Origin: Epiperipatus broadwayi
Lineage: Eukaryota > Onychophora > Udeonychophora > Euonychophora > Peripatidae
NCBI GenBank assembly: GCA_028023455.1
Contig: JAQFVV010012513.1
Coordinates: forward strand, 1 to 64,000
Direction: 5' to 3'
Length of the DNA stretch: 64,000 nt
In this document: in pieces, positions 25,839 through 36,200 of the stretch
Layout of the letters: every line of letters starts with the position of its first letter
Numbering within the stretch: position 1 is the first letter of the stretch
Made by a program: the position numbers and the translations under genes
The notes under the pieces: generated by a model
The model's input: only the letters and a program-made list of their open reading frames with translations
Told to the model about the DNA's origin: nothing
The model's database searches: none

Positions 25839-26580
25839 ACAAAATAAACTAACACTTTTCTTTAAAATATCTACTCTATGGCAAAATTATTTCTTTTTAT
25901 ATAATATTCTATAATATGTCATAGGATCTTCTACCAACTTGTGTCATCTCATGTGATTTTGGTTACCTTAAGTATTTTACATATCATTGGTATTAATGCT
26001 GGTTTTATATATTTTTCCCTTATCTGCTTCACTTGCCTACTCTTATTAGATTCTTGATCATCTATTTAGTTTTGGTCTCTATTTATCAATTCATACCTTC
26101 ACTCAGAGTTATTTGAACTTAAAACAATATTGATTAAATTAACTATACCACTAAGTTGCCACACTATTTAATCCATAGAGTTATGTAATTTATAGTTTAT
26201 TAACTGACTAACTAAAATATGATAAATCAGGTTATCTTGAAATTATGGACAATTTCTCATAAATTCAATTTATATCACACTAAAAATATACAATAACATA
26301 TGATAGACCCAACTCTTTAAAGCTCAACACATTGTGTATCAAAATATAATAGACAAAACTTTTCACATGCAGTGAATCTAAGTATTCAAGCTTACCACAT
26401 TGCATGCCAAAATGTAACAGACTACCAACTAGAATGAATTTAATAATTGGCTATTATGAATGCGACATGATAATCAACTTTCATTAAGTCTATATATGCC
26501 AGTGTACAGGCTTCACTGTTGATGGTGTCAAAAATGTAACAGTATGTAGTTTGTATCTGTGGTGAACTTACATTTTCAGG
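25839..26580. other. Leader region of the LTR element with iterated primer-site-like motifs
   Basis: No ORF of note. Words of the form CACATTG...CAAAATxTAACAGAC occur at about 26326, 26395 and 26525, and again at the primer site (26581). Each resembles the primer-site/LTR-edge junction on the plus strand. Confidence 0.5.
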
Positions 26581-26599
26581 CCCAAAACGTTGCGCACCA
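26581..26599 (-). promoter_or_regulatory. Putative primer-binding site
   Basis: On the minus strand, five bases after the end of the 5' LTR, the sequence reads TGGTGCGCAACGTTTTGGG. It begins with TGG, the complement of a tRNA CCA end, and is similar in form to known TGGCGCCCAACG-type primer sites. Which tRNA would prime is not known. Confidence 0.55.
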
Positions 26600-26604
26600 A
26601 AATA

Positions 26605-29512
26605 TGTAACGGACCGTAAAATGTACCGGGAGTCTACAGGGTGAGATATTTAATTAATTGATGCCCCAAATGTTTGGGTTGCAAAAATATGTAATGGACC
26701 ATAAAACCCTTTAGGATAGTACACCCAGATCCTTCTCTACTTACAGGTCCTATTACTACTCGGGGTTCTAACTCAGTGTAGACATTTGCCTTTAACTCTG
26801 CTCAAGGATGGAATTAAATAGGATGGCAATAATGTGACCTCTATATAGATCCTTAATGGCTATTGCTAATAATAAATTAAAAATCTGTATGCATGTATAA
26901 TAGCTATTCTGGTGAGTGAAGTATGAATGATGCTTGACAATCTAGAGACCAGAGAAACAAAAGTTTTAACTTCAAACAACAAATATTTATTAACAGATAT
27001 CATGCTTAAAGTTATAATATTTATAAATCAACAGAATATATACATGATTATTATAAAACATTAATTTATCTCTACAACAATAAGACTAGCTGTAATTTAA
27101 ATATTAAAATATGGGTTGAAATAAGAATTATAAAATTTAGTGCATAATTAATTATTTTAAATATAAAATTATATTACCAATGTACGATTATCATTTTGTT
27201 TATGTCCTTTAAATGTACCTCAAGGTTATGTCCATGAATTGCTAATTTGTGTTTTGTATAGTTCATTCATAAACAGTTATTCATTTAAACAAGAAAATAT
27301 TACATATGTTTACTTATTAATTAGTTTGATTTTAATGTATTAATTGTCTAATAAATGTAAATATTTAAAATCTAATCTTGATGCGCTTCCCACAAATTGG
27401 TTTCTTTATCACCGAAGAGGTTTTACTAGCATTGACCCTATATGTGGTTTATGTGCTCGTGAAGGTGAAACCACAGACCATATTATACACCGCTGTCCAA
27501 GACTTAAAATACTGAAAGATATAATCATAATCAATTCTTACATAAGATCTGAAATGATTTTCTCACTTGAAAATGCCATTAATAGTGGAACTTTTTCAAT
27601 AATAAGGCTCTCTATCTTTTACTTTATTCCATATGGATAGTGAGATGCAAAACTCTCATGGAATTACCCCCGCCACAAATCATACCATTTTTTACCAGAC
27701 TCTCAAAAAAATCAAGAAACGTGATCAGCTCCTTGCCTCCAGTAAAGTCTTTGACGACACCTGGTCTCTAACCGCTCTATCCTTTTCCTGATTGTCAACT
27801 CCCACCTACCCAGAATTCTAGAATAGACAATATTAAAAAGAAAATAGTCGTGTTATTAAAAAAAAAAAAAAAAAGCTAATAACATTCATCAAGTTCTCAG
27901 TTTCTCATATTCTACACAAACCCTTCATTATACCTAACCACATAAGTGTATAACAACTACTAACTAACATATTCTAGCCATATGTTAATCAGAACTTTTT
28001 ATAATATTATTGTACAATTTATTCATTAACTTATCCATTATCAAAATGTAATCACTATTTATTACTAATAAAATTTTTTTGTTGAAATGAAATATTTAAA
28101 ATCTTACCTTTTGTTTCAGTCATTGTCCAGTTTAATTTAAACCTTCAATTACGATAATATTTTATTTACAAACATATATAATATATTGATGTATAGTTTG
28201 AGTTGTGCACCTCTCTCATCCTATAAAAATCTAAACAAATGGGTTCTTTTTTTTTAAAAAAAATGTTTGCTACACTTGAATAAAAGGGTTAGAAAAATTC
28301 ACAACCCAACTCTCAGTATACATTTTAAAAAAAAATATTTAAAACATAAAATATAATGAAATTTTGGAATTCCTTAAAACAATAGCAAGTTAAATTTTCA
28401 AGAGCAGCTTCTGTATTCTTAGCAGATAATGTCTTTCTTTCCTTCATGTATATTAAGTCATGTTGACATTCTAAGCATTAACAATTCCCATGACGAAATT
28501 GAATTCCTCGGCGTTTGATTTTAAAGCCATGCATTTCCATTCCATATCAAGATCTTTCCATGTTGATTTAAACAATATATACCAATGAATATGATCCTCC
28601 ATCACAAGTCAATGACACCAAGAGGATAGAAAAATCCCCTGACACTTAATTAGCAAAAGTGCATGGTTAGATATTATTTACACAATATAAATTATTAAAT
28701 ATGAATCCTTTTCCAAGGCTTACGTTATAATATAAGGTGAATGCTATTTCTATGCAGTTTTATTTATATATGTATGAGACGCATGATAAAGATTTGACTT
28801 TAAAAATAATGTTAATAAAGTTCTATTTCATCATTAGTTGATTTTATTTTATCCAAGAAACATTTGATAGCAATTATATTTTTTTAACAATGTTAAATAA
28901 CTATGATGCTCTTAGCATTTATTTGAACGAACGAAAGTTCATCAATTAAATAATGTTTTTTTTTTCCTTTTAAAACATTTTACACTTATCAATAATAAAA
29001 TTCCAAATATTAAATAGTTTAATATTAATAAAGAAAGGAAATCCTAATAACTAATATAATAATTAAAATATTCTTTACAACTTTACTTTCATGTACTTCA
29101 GTTGAACAAGAAAAACCAACAACAACTAAAAAAAAATCTGTTGCTTAGATATTTTTCCACGTTCCCAAAATCAACAAAGGTTTACTCTTTTTTTTCTCTT
29201 TTAAACAAAAGAAACATGGTTACTACAATTTAATGTCAAATATTTTTTTTTCTATTTTGTCACGTCATGATTTAAAATCTACATTCATGTATATATATGT
29301 ATATATTTTATTTTACATTTAATAAAAAAAATAAATGTGTTCATTCCTTCATGAATGTATGGTTATGTTTGTGTGTATATATGTGTATATGTCTCCAAAT
29401 ATCTAAAAAAAATTAGGTTTTAAAAATTGGCTGCTTATTTAATCTTTATACATTTTTATCCTAAAACATCAGTTACTTATTATTATTTTTTTATAAGAAT
29501 TGGGCATCACCT

Positions 29513-29516
<4 letters not shown>
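26605..29516 (-). repeat. Upstream (5') LTR with nested LINE insertion
   Basis: This LTR is 2912 bp, of which 716 bp is a LINE fragment plus a 15-bp target duplication; the remainder (about 2181 bp) matches the other LTR closely with scattered substitutions and small indels. It ends against a (TA)n tract that leads into duplicated block B. Confidence 0.9.
27374..28089 (+). mobile_element. 5'-truncated LINE inserted in the LTR
   Basis: The insertion is flanked by the 15-bp duplication AAATATTTAAAATCT (27359-27373 and 28090-28104), absent as a pair from the other LTR. Its plus-strand frame (27374-27640) encodes a LINE ORF2 C-terminal end with CGLCAREGETTDHIIHRCP, a C-x2-C...H...C zinc-binding pattern typical after the RT domain. 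A non-coding 3' part follows, with an internal poly-A run near 27860 and a final AATAAAATTTTTTTTGTTG end. Truncation at the 5' side and a long target duplication are normal for target-primed reverse transcription. Confidence 0.85.

Positions 29517-29551
<35 letters not shown>
29515..29551. repeat. (TA)n microsatellite
   Basis: An uninterrupted TA run directly after the LTR end. It is the likely target tract of the LTR element. Confidence 0.95.
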
Positions 29552-29553
<2 letters not shown>

Positions 29554-29559
29554 AAAAAT

Positions 29560-29855
29560 TATATCTACTAAAATATTTTTATACATTTATCCAAATCATT
29601 TTGAACACATTTTAGCAAAATTCTTTATTTGTAGACATATATCTATGTTTCGACTGTCCTGCAGTCTTCTTCAGAGCCAATTTACTTTAATCATGTTTTT
29701 TAAGAGATTAAAGTAAATTGGCTCTGAAGAAGACTGCAGGACAGTCAAAATGTAGATGTATATGTGTACAAATAAAGAGTTTAGCTAAAAAGTGTTCAAA
29801 GTGATTTGCATAAATTGTATTTATATAGGATATTATAACAAAATAAAGAAAAGTG
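29560..29855. repeat. Palindromic element H1, copy B
   Basis: Same structure as at 6.6 kb. Arms meet near 29704, with CTCTGAAGAAGACTGCAGGA on the right arm and its inverse on the left; the outer words are TTTGTAGACATA and AACACATTTTAGC. It was probably inherited with the block. Confidence 0.8.
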
Positions 29856-30190
29856 TGACTTTGGTAATATTTATCCATAGTTCATTACTTAATTTTGTAA
29901 TCACATTGTTAGTAAAATGTTTATTTATTAATTAACCATTTTTTCTATTTAAGGTTTATTTTCTTTAACTTGGATATTATATATTTGAATTTAAAATACC
30001 CCCCCTCTTTATATAATTACATTCTTCTTGAAAGCACTCAGCCATTTAATTTAATTTTCAATTTGTTGTTATAGCTTTACGTTAGAAGTGTGAAAGCACG
30101 ATTTAATAGTATTATATTGGACAAATGTAAAGTATAAATATACAGGTTATTATAATTAGTTATATTTTAATGCAATTTTTTGGTTTAGAA

Positions 30191-30770
30191 TAGGGTGACC
30201 AGATGTCCTGGTTTTTGTGATTTGTCCCTATTTTTATTAGATGTCCCAGCATCCCTGAAATGTCTTTTTGGGACCATTCTATGTCCCAATTTTCAAATAT
30301 TGTTTGTCTTACATAAATAATTAATTGCAAAAAGGATAGTTACTTTGCCCTCTCTGTCTATTTCAGTCTCTACTGTAATATTATAAAAACTTCAGACAAA
30401 TTCTAACATCATAACAAAGATCACTATTATGTTATGTGATTGGGTTCCTAAGGCAGATGCATTGTTGCATCCAACCTTGCCTTAGAGCATGTGCAGTTGG
30501 AATTTTGTAGGCTAAAATTTGAATTGCACCTGCATCTACTTTGATTGACAGTGTAGTTTTGCTAGTTCTTTGTTGATATTAATTTTCTATAGTGATAAAA
30601 TTAATATGAATATTAATAACCCTAAACAATAGACAACATGCCAAAGAGAAAGTGTACTTACAATGATGAATATGCCCAATAATGGAGTTTTATAGAAAAA
30701 AAGACACAATACCGTAAAAATGATTGGTTATTATGTCCCGATTTTTGATCAAACCAATATGGTCACCCTA
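30191..30770 (+). mobile_element. hAT transposon deletion derivative, copy B
   Basis: Terminal inverted repeats TAGGGTGACCAGATGTCC and, at the right end, CCAATATGGTCACCCTA. The flanks GTTTAGAA (30183-30190) and GTTCAGAA (30771-30778) are an 8-bp duplication with one change, as expected for hAT. Near 30640 an ATG opens PKRKCTYNDEYAQ, like the N-terminus of hAT transposases just before the BED finger, then meets a stop. The rest of the transposase is deleted, so it is a 580-bp non-autonomous copy. Confidence 0.85.
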
Positions 30771-31284
30771 GTTCAGAAGAGATTTTGGTAAACCTATTTT
30801 ATTTCATATATTGTAAAATTTACATTGAATTTTTTTTTGTAATTTTAGAATGTACATTATGGTTAGTTATTTTATGTATATGCATTATTTTAATATAACA
30901 AATCACTATTCAGGAAATATTATTCTCGGACTACATATGAAGCAAAATGGCAGAATGTCAACTAAAAAATTATAATTTTTCTTTTTAAAAAATTATAGCT
31001 ATTAAAAGATTTATATACAAGATATTTACCCATAGTTCAGTGCTTTTTAACATTTTTTTTGATTTAAGGTTTATTTTTCATTCGGGATTATATATCTTTT
31101 GAATTTAAGATATATATTTTTCAATACAGTCATATTATAATTAGTTATTTTTATGCAGGATATTGGTTTACAAAATATTTTGGTGAACCAATGTTAGTTC
31201 ATTCTTCAGAGATAAGTGTATTAATATTACTTCATACACTGAAAAAATATTGAAACATCGATTATTTATAATATTTAATGTGAA

Positions 31285-31581
31285 TTGGGCAAAAAAGAGT
31301 GCCATCAGATGGTAGGGTTCAGTATTCATACTATTACCATAAAGAACAGCTACGAGACAACTAAAATTGTTTTGGAAAAGCGTAATGTTGGTTTGATCAG
31401 AGTGGTGCATATTTTGGGTGATCTTTTGGATCATCAAAAACATCAGTCGCCAGCTCCGTACATTCCAGAGTTACATGCTGACATTTATAATGTAATTTAT
31501 AACTGTAAATATTCCATTTTCGAAATAATGTTTTTTTGTAAATTGTTTAAAAGTAGTTTAAAAAATGTCAACATGCAATGA
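31285..31581 (+). other. Unrecognised ORF in block B
   Basis: A 98-codon open frame includes VGLIRVVHILGDLLDHQKHQ and SPAPYIPELHADIYNVIY. In block A the matching sequence (about 8280-8500) has changes and stops. Not recognised; it may be a fragment of a captured gene, an element or chance. Confidence 0.25.
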
Positions 31582-32097
31582 AATGTATAATACAATTTAA
31601 AAATGTAATTATTCCATTTTAGAAAATAATGTTGTTTTGCAATGAAATGTTGGGCTGCATAAATGGTATTTTTATGTGTTTTAACACCTAAATAATGCTA
31701 GCAAGTTGTGTGCATGTCTAATCAACCACTACCCAATTATTTATATTCATTTATATTTATAAATTTATGATTTTTCATTTTATTGAGTAATTTTAAATAT
31801 TTTTCTTCTCAATTGGAAGACTATGTAATATTGTGGTAAAAAATAATGGATTTAATTCGGTGTTCATTTACAGTTTCTGAGGTAGATTTTCAACCATAGC
31901 AGATCTAATACATGTTTAAGATTTTATCAAGTTTATGTATAATTTTTTTATATGTTTGTTTCATTTTACACAATGCTGAACCAATGTGTAAAAATTTTCT
32001 AAAGCAGCACCTCCATGAATTTTAGTTATGAACTGCCACTGTATAAAATTTCATTTATTCATAATTATCACAACTATAATCGAAGTTAGTCTCCTAT

Positions 32098-32561
32098 TAT
32101 AAACAATGAGGTTTGCCAATTCCTCAACGAGCTTTGTGATAAATGCTCAACCAGAGCCAGCACTTAAAATATCTCTGTCAGGAACCCTTCCCCCAAACCT
32201 CTGACCATGGTTTCATGCTTTGACACTCCTCAGAGAGGTGCCAGGGTAGGTTCAAACTCTAGTTCTAAAAATACCAACCCAAAGCCAAGCACTTATCTAA
32301 ACGTTATCTATTGCTTGGCTTTGGGTTGGTATTTTTTTAGATCTAGTGTCTGAACCTACCCAGGCACCTCTCTGAGGGGTTCCAAAGCATGAAACCATGG
32401 TCAGAAGTTGGGGGGGTTCCTGACAGAGATATTTTAAGTGCTGGCTGTGGCTAAGAATTCATCACAAAGCTTGTTGAGGAATTGGCAAACCTCATTGTTT
32501 ATAACTTACAAGCTTAAGAGATAGGGGTCATGTGATCTATGACTCTTAATTTGACTATTTA
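32098..32561 (+). mobile_element. Palindromic element H2, copy 1
   Basis: Arms of about 200 bp: TATAAACAATGAGGTTTGCC at the start is mirrored by GGCAAACCTCATTGTTTATA near 32490-32509. Inner arms contain CCATGGTTTCATGCTTTG and a CACCTCTCTGAGG word. A further inner hairpin holds CCAACCCAAAGCCAAGC. After the hairpin there is a one-sided tail of about 50 bp (ACTTACAAGCTTAAGAGATA, then GGTCATGTGATC). Flanks TAGTCTCCTAT and TAGTCTTCTAT form an 11-bp target duplication with one change, and block A shows the empty site near 9075. Confidence 0.85.
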
Positions 32562-32854
32562 TAGTCTTCTATCAATTTGATTTTTTGGTAGCTCAAAATG
32601 TCCCTGGCAAAACCTCAATCTGCTGAGGGAATTTTGTTTGGTAATGCAAAGTGTGTCTGGCAAAATCTTAACATACTGTGAAAAGTTTACGAAAATGTTC
32701 AAGTGAAGTTTGTCTTTCCACATATTTTTTTATAAGTTAGAGAAAATAGAATTTGACTTTATTGGAACACCGAAATTGATAAACAGATTGGAGGTACAAT
32801 TCATAAAGGTATTCATATGAACGTATGCATTTAGTACATTTTGTTAAAGTTCTT

Positions 32855-33118
32855 TTTTTTTTCCTTTTTTTCCTCTCGCCCCCCCTTTAGATAAATAGTT
32901 AAAGATTATTATTATTTGTAGAATAGGATAAAATTTTTATTATCATTTCATTTTACTTATATTTTATTTTAAAAAAAAAAAAAAAAATTTTTTTTATAAA
33001 AAAAACCACAACCCTACTTTATCAATTCAAAAAAAAAATTTTTTGGGGGTTTTTTTTTAAAACCCTTTTTTTTTTTTATTAAAAAATGTGTTTGTAAAAA
33101 ACAACAAAGAGGAGAAAA
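32855..33118. other. Degenerate homopolymer-rich stretch, possible assembly error
   Basis: Block A carries ordinary unique sequence here (about 9345-9680), but this copy turns into long runs of T, A, C and G (for example A17 near 32972 and runs of T and G near 33040). It looks like poorly corrected sequence rather than biology. Confidence 0.6.
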
Positions 33119-34445
33119 GGTGGAAACTTGACTACTAAGTATTTATACAAAGTGACTTGTCATCACCAGAAATGATAGTCAAAACTGAGGAAGGATAGAT
33201 AATGTTTATTTGTGAACATGTGCATTTAATACATTTGTTGTAGTGTAATCTATTGTTATCCGATTTGGATTCATTACACTTATGATATTTCTGGCTGAAG
33301 ATAAATATTTTAAGCAGTTTAGCTAATGGTTTAATAAGCTAAAGAATATCCTCTCTCGATTATCTCAGATAAGCACATGTAACTTTAACTAAAATTAATT
33401 TGTTTATTATTATTATATAGAATCACATGACATGCTAATTCAGTTTTGGAAGCCATCTTTATTTCCGCGATTTAGAAATGTCTGGGACTGTACGATCTAT
33501 AAGCGCATGTAATGCATATTTCGTTAGAGAAAATAAATATTTTGATAATCACAGAAAATAAATCACTTCTTTTACTTCTATCAAAATATAAAAATCAGTA
33601 AAAATGTGTACCATTCGTGTATTTTTTTTCCGTTTCTTTTTTTAAAGTTTACATAATTTACATTTTAATAAGGAATTGTCAAAAACAATTTTTTTTTACT
33701 ATACTAAAATTACTTTCAATAACAAAATTTTAACCCCTCTGACAAATATTTAATATATCATTTTAATAGTATTACAAATTATAGAGAGTACATTTATTAA
33801 TTAGATCCATCTAAGTATCATCTCATTAATTTACTGAGTTTCATTTCATTATAAAATAAAACCAACAATCATCAAACATCATTTCTCAAACGTTTTATTG
33901 TTTGATAACCCCAAATGCCTGTGGGGCGTGTGATTTTTACGACAATGTTAAAATGAGACCCACTAAACATAATTTAATTTCTGCTTCATATGCAGTGAAA
34001 ATCTTATATACATTAATTAATCATAAACTTTATTTTCTCCATATATGAAGTATTAAATGTATTGTCTTTAAACTAATAAAATTTGTGTGATAACGGCCAT
34101 CATAGTTTTTATATCCATTTTAATTTAAATTTACTGCAAATCAAGTAAAGTGTTTTATTAACTTATGTATGTGTGTGTGAAATTAAATGTTGTCACAAAT
34201 ATATATATATGTATATTATGACTGTCATATTAGTAATTGAATACTCCAGTGTTTGGAAGTCATAGATATTCCAGCCCCAAAGGTATAATTGAATAATGAG
34301 TATCTCTGATTCCATTGAAACTGCCTGTGCCACACATTTCTGCACTGGTAACTACCATAAAATTCACGTTAGATAAATAATTTAAGAATTATTAATAATT
34401 ATTTGCTAGACAAAAGATTATCATGTCATTTTAGCCCATATGTAC

Positions 34446-34482
34446 TGAAATGGTAAATCTGATTCAGATTATCCATTTCACC
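34446..34482. repeat. Short perfect-type hairpin
   Basis: TGAAATGGTAAATCTGA is followed at once by TTCAGATTATCCATTTCA, its near reverse complement. The hairpin marks the end of duplicated block B. Confidence 0.6.
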
Positions 34483-34883
34483 ATCTGACCCACCTAGCCA
34501 CTTTGCTAAGAGGGTTTAATTGAAGCCCACCAATGTAAATATAGGAATGTATTTTTTGAAAGTTTCTTTATTATTCTTGTTATAATATTTTAAATACTAC
34601 TATCCTGGATAAATTATTAGAATTTATTTTGGATAGTACCTACACATTAATATTGTTTTCTTTGTACGAACACTCTGATGTATTACCTTTATTGAAAAGG
34701 AAAAAAAATCAAACATAAGTTTTGAATTTTTATATGGGCTTTTTTTTTTATATACATCCAGGTCTCATTTTATGTGGATTTATTAAATGTGATTTTGAAG
34801 TTATGTAATTCATGTTTCTTCTTAATATCTCTGTATGTATTTTCTTTTATGCGATAAAAAATATTAGATCAGAAGTGGAGTGC

Positions 34884-34968
34884 CGATAATGCGCTATTAC
34901 TTTAAATATTATAAATTTTGTGCACTCACGTCATATTTAAAGTAATAGCGCATTATCAGAGTTTGACT
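34884..34968. repeat. Hairpin inside the pogo-like element
   Basis: GATAATGCGCTATTACTTTA (from 34884) is matched by its reverse complement TAAAGTAATAGCGCATTATC ending near 34968, with a loop of about 35 bp. Confidence 0.85.
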
Positions 34969-34995
34969 TTCATCTAATAATTTCAATATTTTAAG

Positions 34996-35097
34996 CACTT
35001 TATAATAGTACTGTAATAGATTTATGCAATAAAGAAGTTCATAATTCACTTTATAATAGTGCTGTAATAGATTTATGCAATAAAGAAGTTCATAATT
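34996..35097. repeat. 51-bp tandem duplication
   Basis: Two 51-bp units (34996-35046 and 35047-35097), each beginning CACTTTATAATAGT and ending AAGTTCATAATT. They differ by one base. Confidence 0.95.
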
Positions 35098-35135
35098 CAC
35101 TTAAAATCAGGATTTCCCCATTTTATATACACACA

Positions 35136-36200
35136 TTAAATTTTACAAGATTATAATGTAAATCTGTTCAAACGTTATAGATGCCTACAGTATGCATGTT
35201 GTTATTTTTGCATTTTAAATCACGTTCTATTTTTGCTTTTTTAAAAAAGGGTACATAATCAATTAACCATTTAGTGTCCACAAGTAATACATTTTACAAA
35301 ACTATAATGTAAATCTGTTTAACCTTTAACTTGATGCTTATGAGAGGTTTCATTGACGATTGACATCACTCTAATTCTGTCATTTTTAATGCTACAATAG
35401 ACAGTATACACTTATTAGCTAGGTTTTTAAAAGTTCTGTAAGATGCTGCCCTCTCTTGAATAATTTTACAAGTAAAAAATCAATAAAACTGCCGGTAAAG
35501 CTTATCAAAGAAGAAAACTTGTCGGTGATTGGCTCTTAGCCTTCAAAGACAGTCTGATTGGCTGGCAAGGACAAAGAAACCGTATAATCAAAGAAAAACG
35601 CTAAGATTTTCAATTCAAAAATGATAAACAAATATTTTAGATTATTATAAAAATATTTTCTGACCAATTATAATTATTTTAGTAAAATAATGCTGAAAAT
35701 AAAATTATTTTAAAAAAATATTTAAGATTTTAGTAAAAATATTTAAGATTTTAGCAAAAAAAATATTTACTTTTCCGTAACATAAAACTGAAAAAAAAAT
35801 TTACATCAGCAACTCTTTTTAATTTGTTACTAAGTTTAGCTTTTAATTTTCCGCTATGGAATATTTTTACAATAAACAAATAGAAATTTATTTTTGAAAG
35901 AACTTTCATTCACTTTCATAACCTGACAAATTATTAACATACTTTTTACAAACGAATCTAAAGTGCATATGATATTAAAAGGTGAATATATTTTGACAAT
36001 TGACTTTGTCTTGGCCAATTAAAAGGCTTGATTTTTAACTCACTCGGGCCAATAATATAATTAGCGGTCAAAAGGTTAAACGTTATAGATGAAAAATACT
36101 ATGTATATGTTATTGTTTTTGCATTTTAAATCACATTCTATTTTTGCTTTTTATAAAAAGAGTACATAATCAATAAATCATTTAGTGTCCACAAGTTTAT
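35136..36200. repeat. Two ~150-bp monomers, the second split by a MITE
   Basis: Monomer 1 (35136-35285) runs from AATTTTACAAGATTATAATG to TTTAGTGTCCACAAGT. Monomer 2 starts at 35286, is interrupted at 35323-36075, and ends with the same TTTAGTGTCCACAAGT near 36196. Monomer 1 gives the uninterrupted order CTGTTCAAACGTTATAGATG. Confidence 0.8.
35323..36075. mobile_element. piggyBac-like MITE with TTAA duplication
   Basis: The 753-bp insertion starts CCTTTAACTTGA and ends TCAAAAGG, giving inverted ends of CCTTT type. It is flanked by TTAA on both sides (35319-35322 and 36076-36079), and the homologous monomer upstream lacks it. TTAA with CCYTT-like ends is the piggyBac pattern. No coding frame was seen. 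Confidence 0.75.

Larger units (their letters stand above)
20719..29516 (-). mobile_element. Non-autonomous Ty3/gypsy-like LTR retrotransposon
   Basis: Two near-identical LTRs (20719-22926 and 26605-29516) bound a 3.68 kb interior. Both LTRs begin TGTAACGGACCG and end ATCACCTTACA on the plus strand. The minus-strand ORFs, a polypurine tract beside the left LTR and a primer-site-like sequence beside the right LTR show the element runs right to left. The interior encodes only a gag-like coiled-coil protein and the last part of integrase; protease, RT and RNase H are absent, so mobility would need enzymes from another element. It is inserted in a TA-rich tract at the edge of duplicated block B; the exact target duplication cannot be told from the microsatellite. 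High LTR similarity suggests a fairly recent insertion. Confidence 0.85.
29560..34450. repeat. Duplicated block B (partner of 6590-10993)
   Basis: Colinear with block A from the ACTAAAATATTTTTATA word to GATTATCATGTCATTTTAGCCC. It carries a cleaner hAT derivative, a nested hairpin H2 (32098-32561) and a degenerate stretch at 32.86-33.12 kb. Similarity to A resumes at CTTGACTACTAAGTATTTAT and ends near 34445. Confidence 0.85.

Noticed and set aside
29427-29615. 62-codon plus-strand ORF
   Set aside because: Its middle is the (TA)n tract translated as YIYIYI, so it is not coding.
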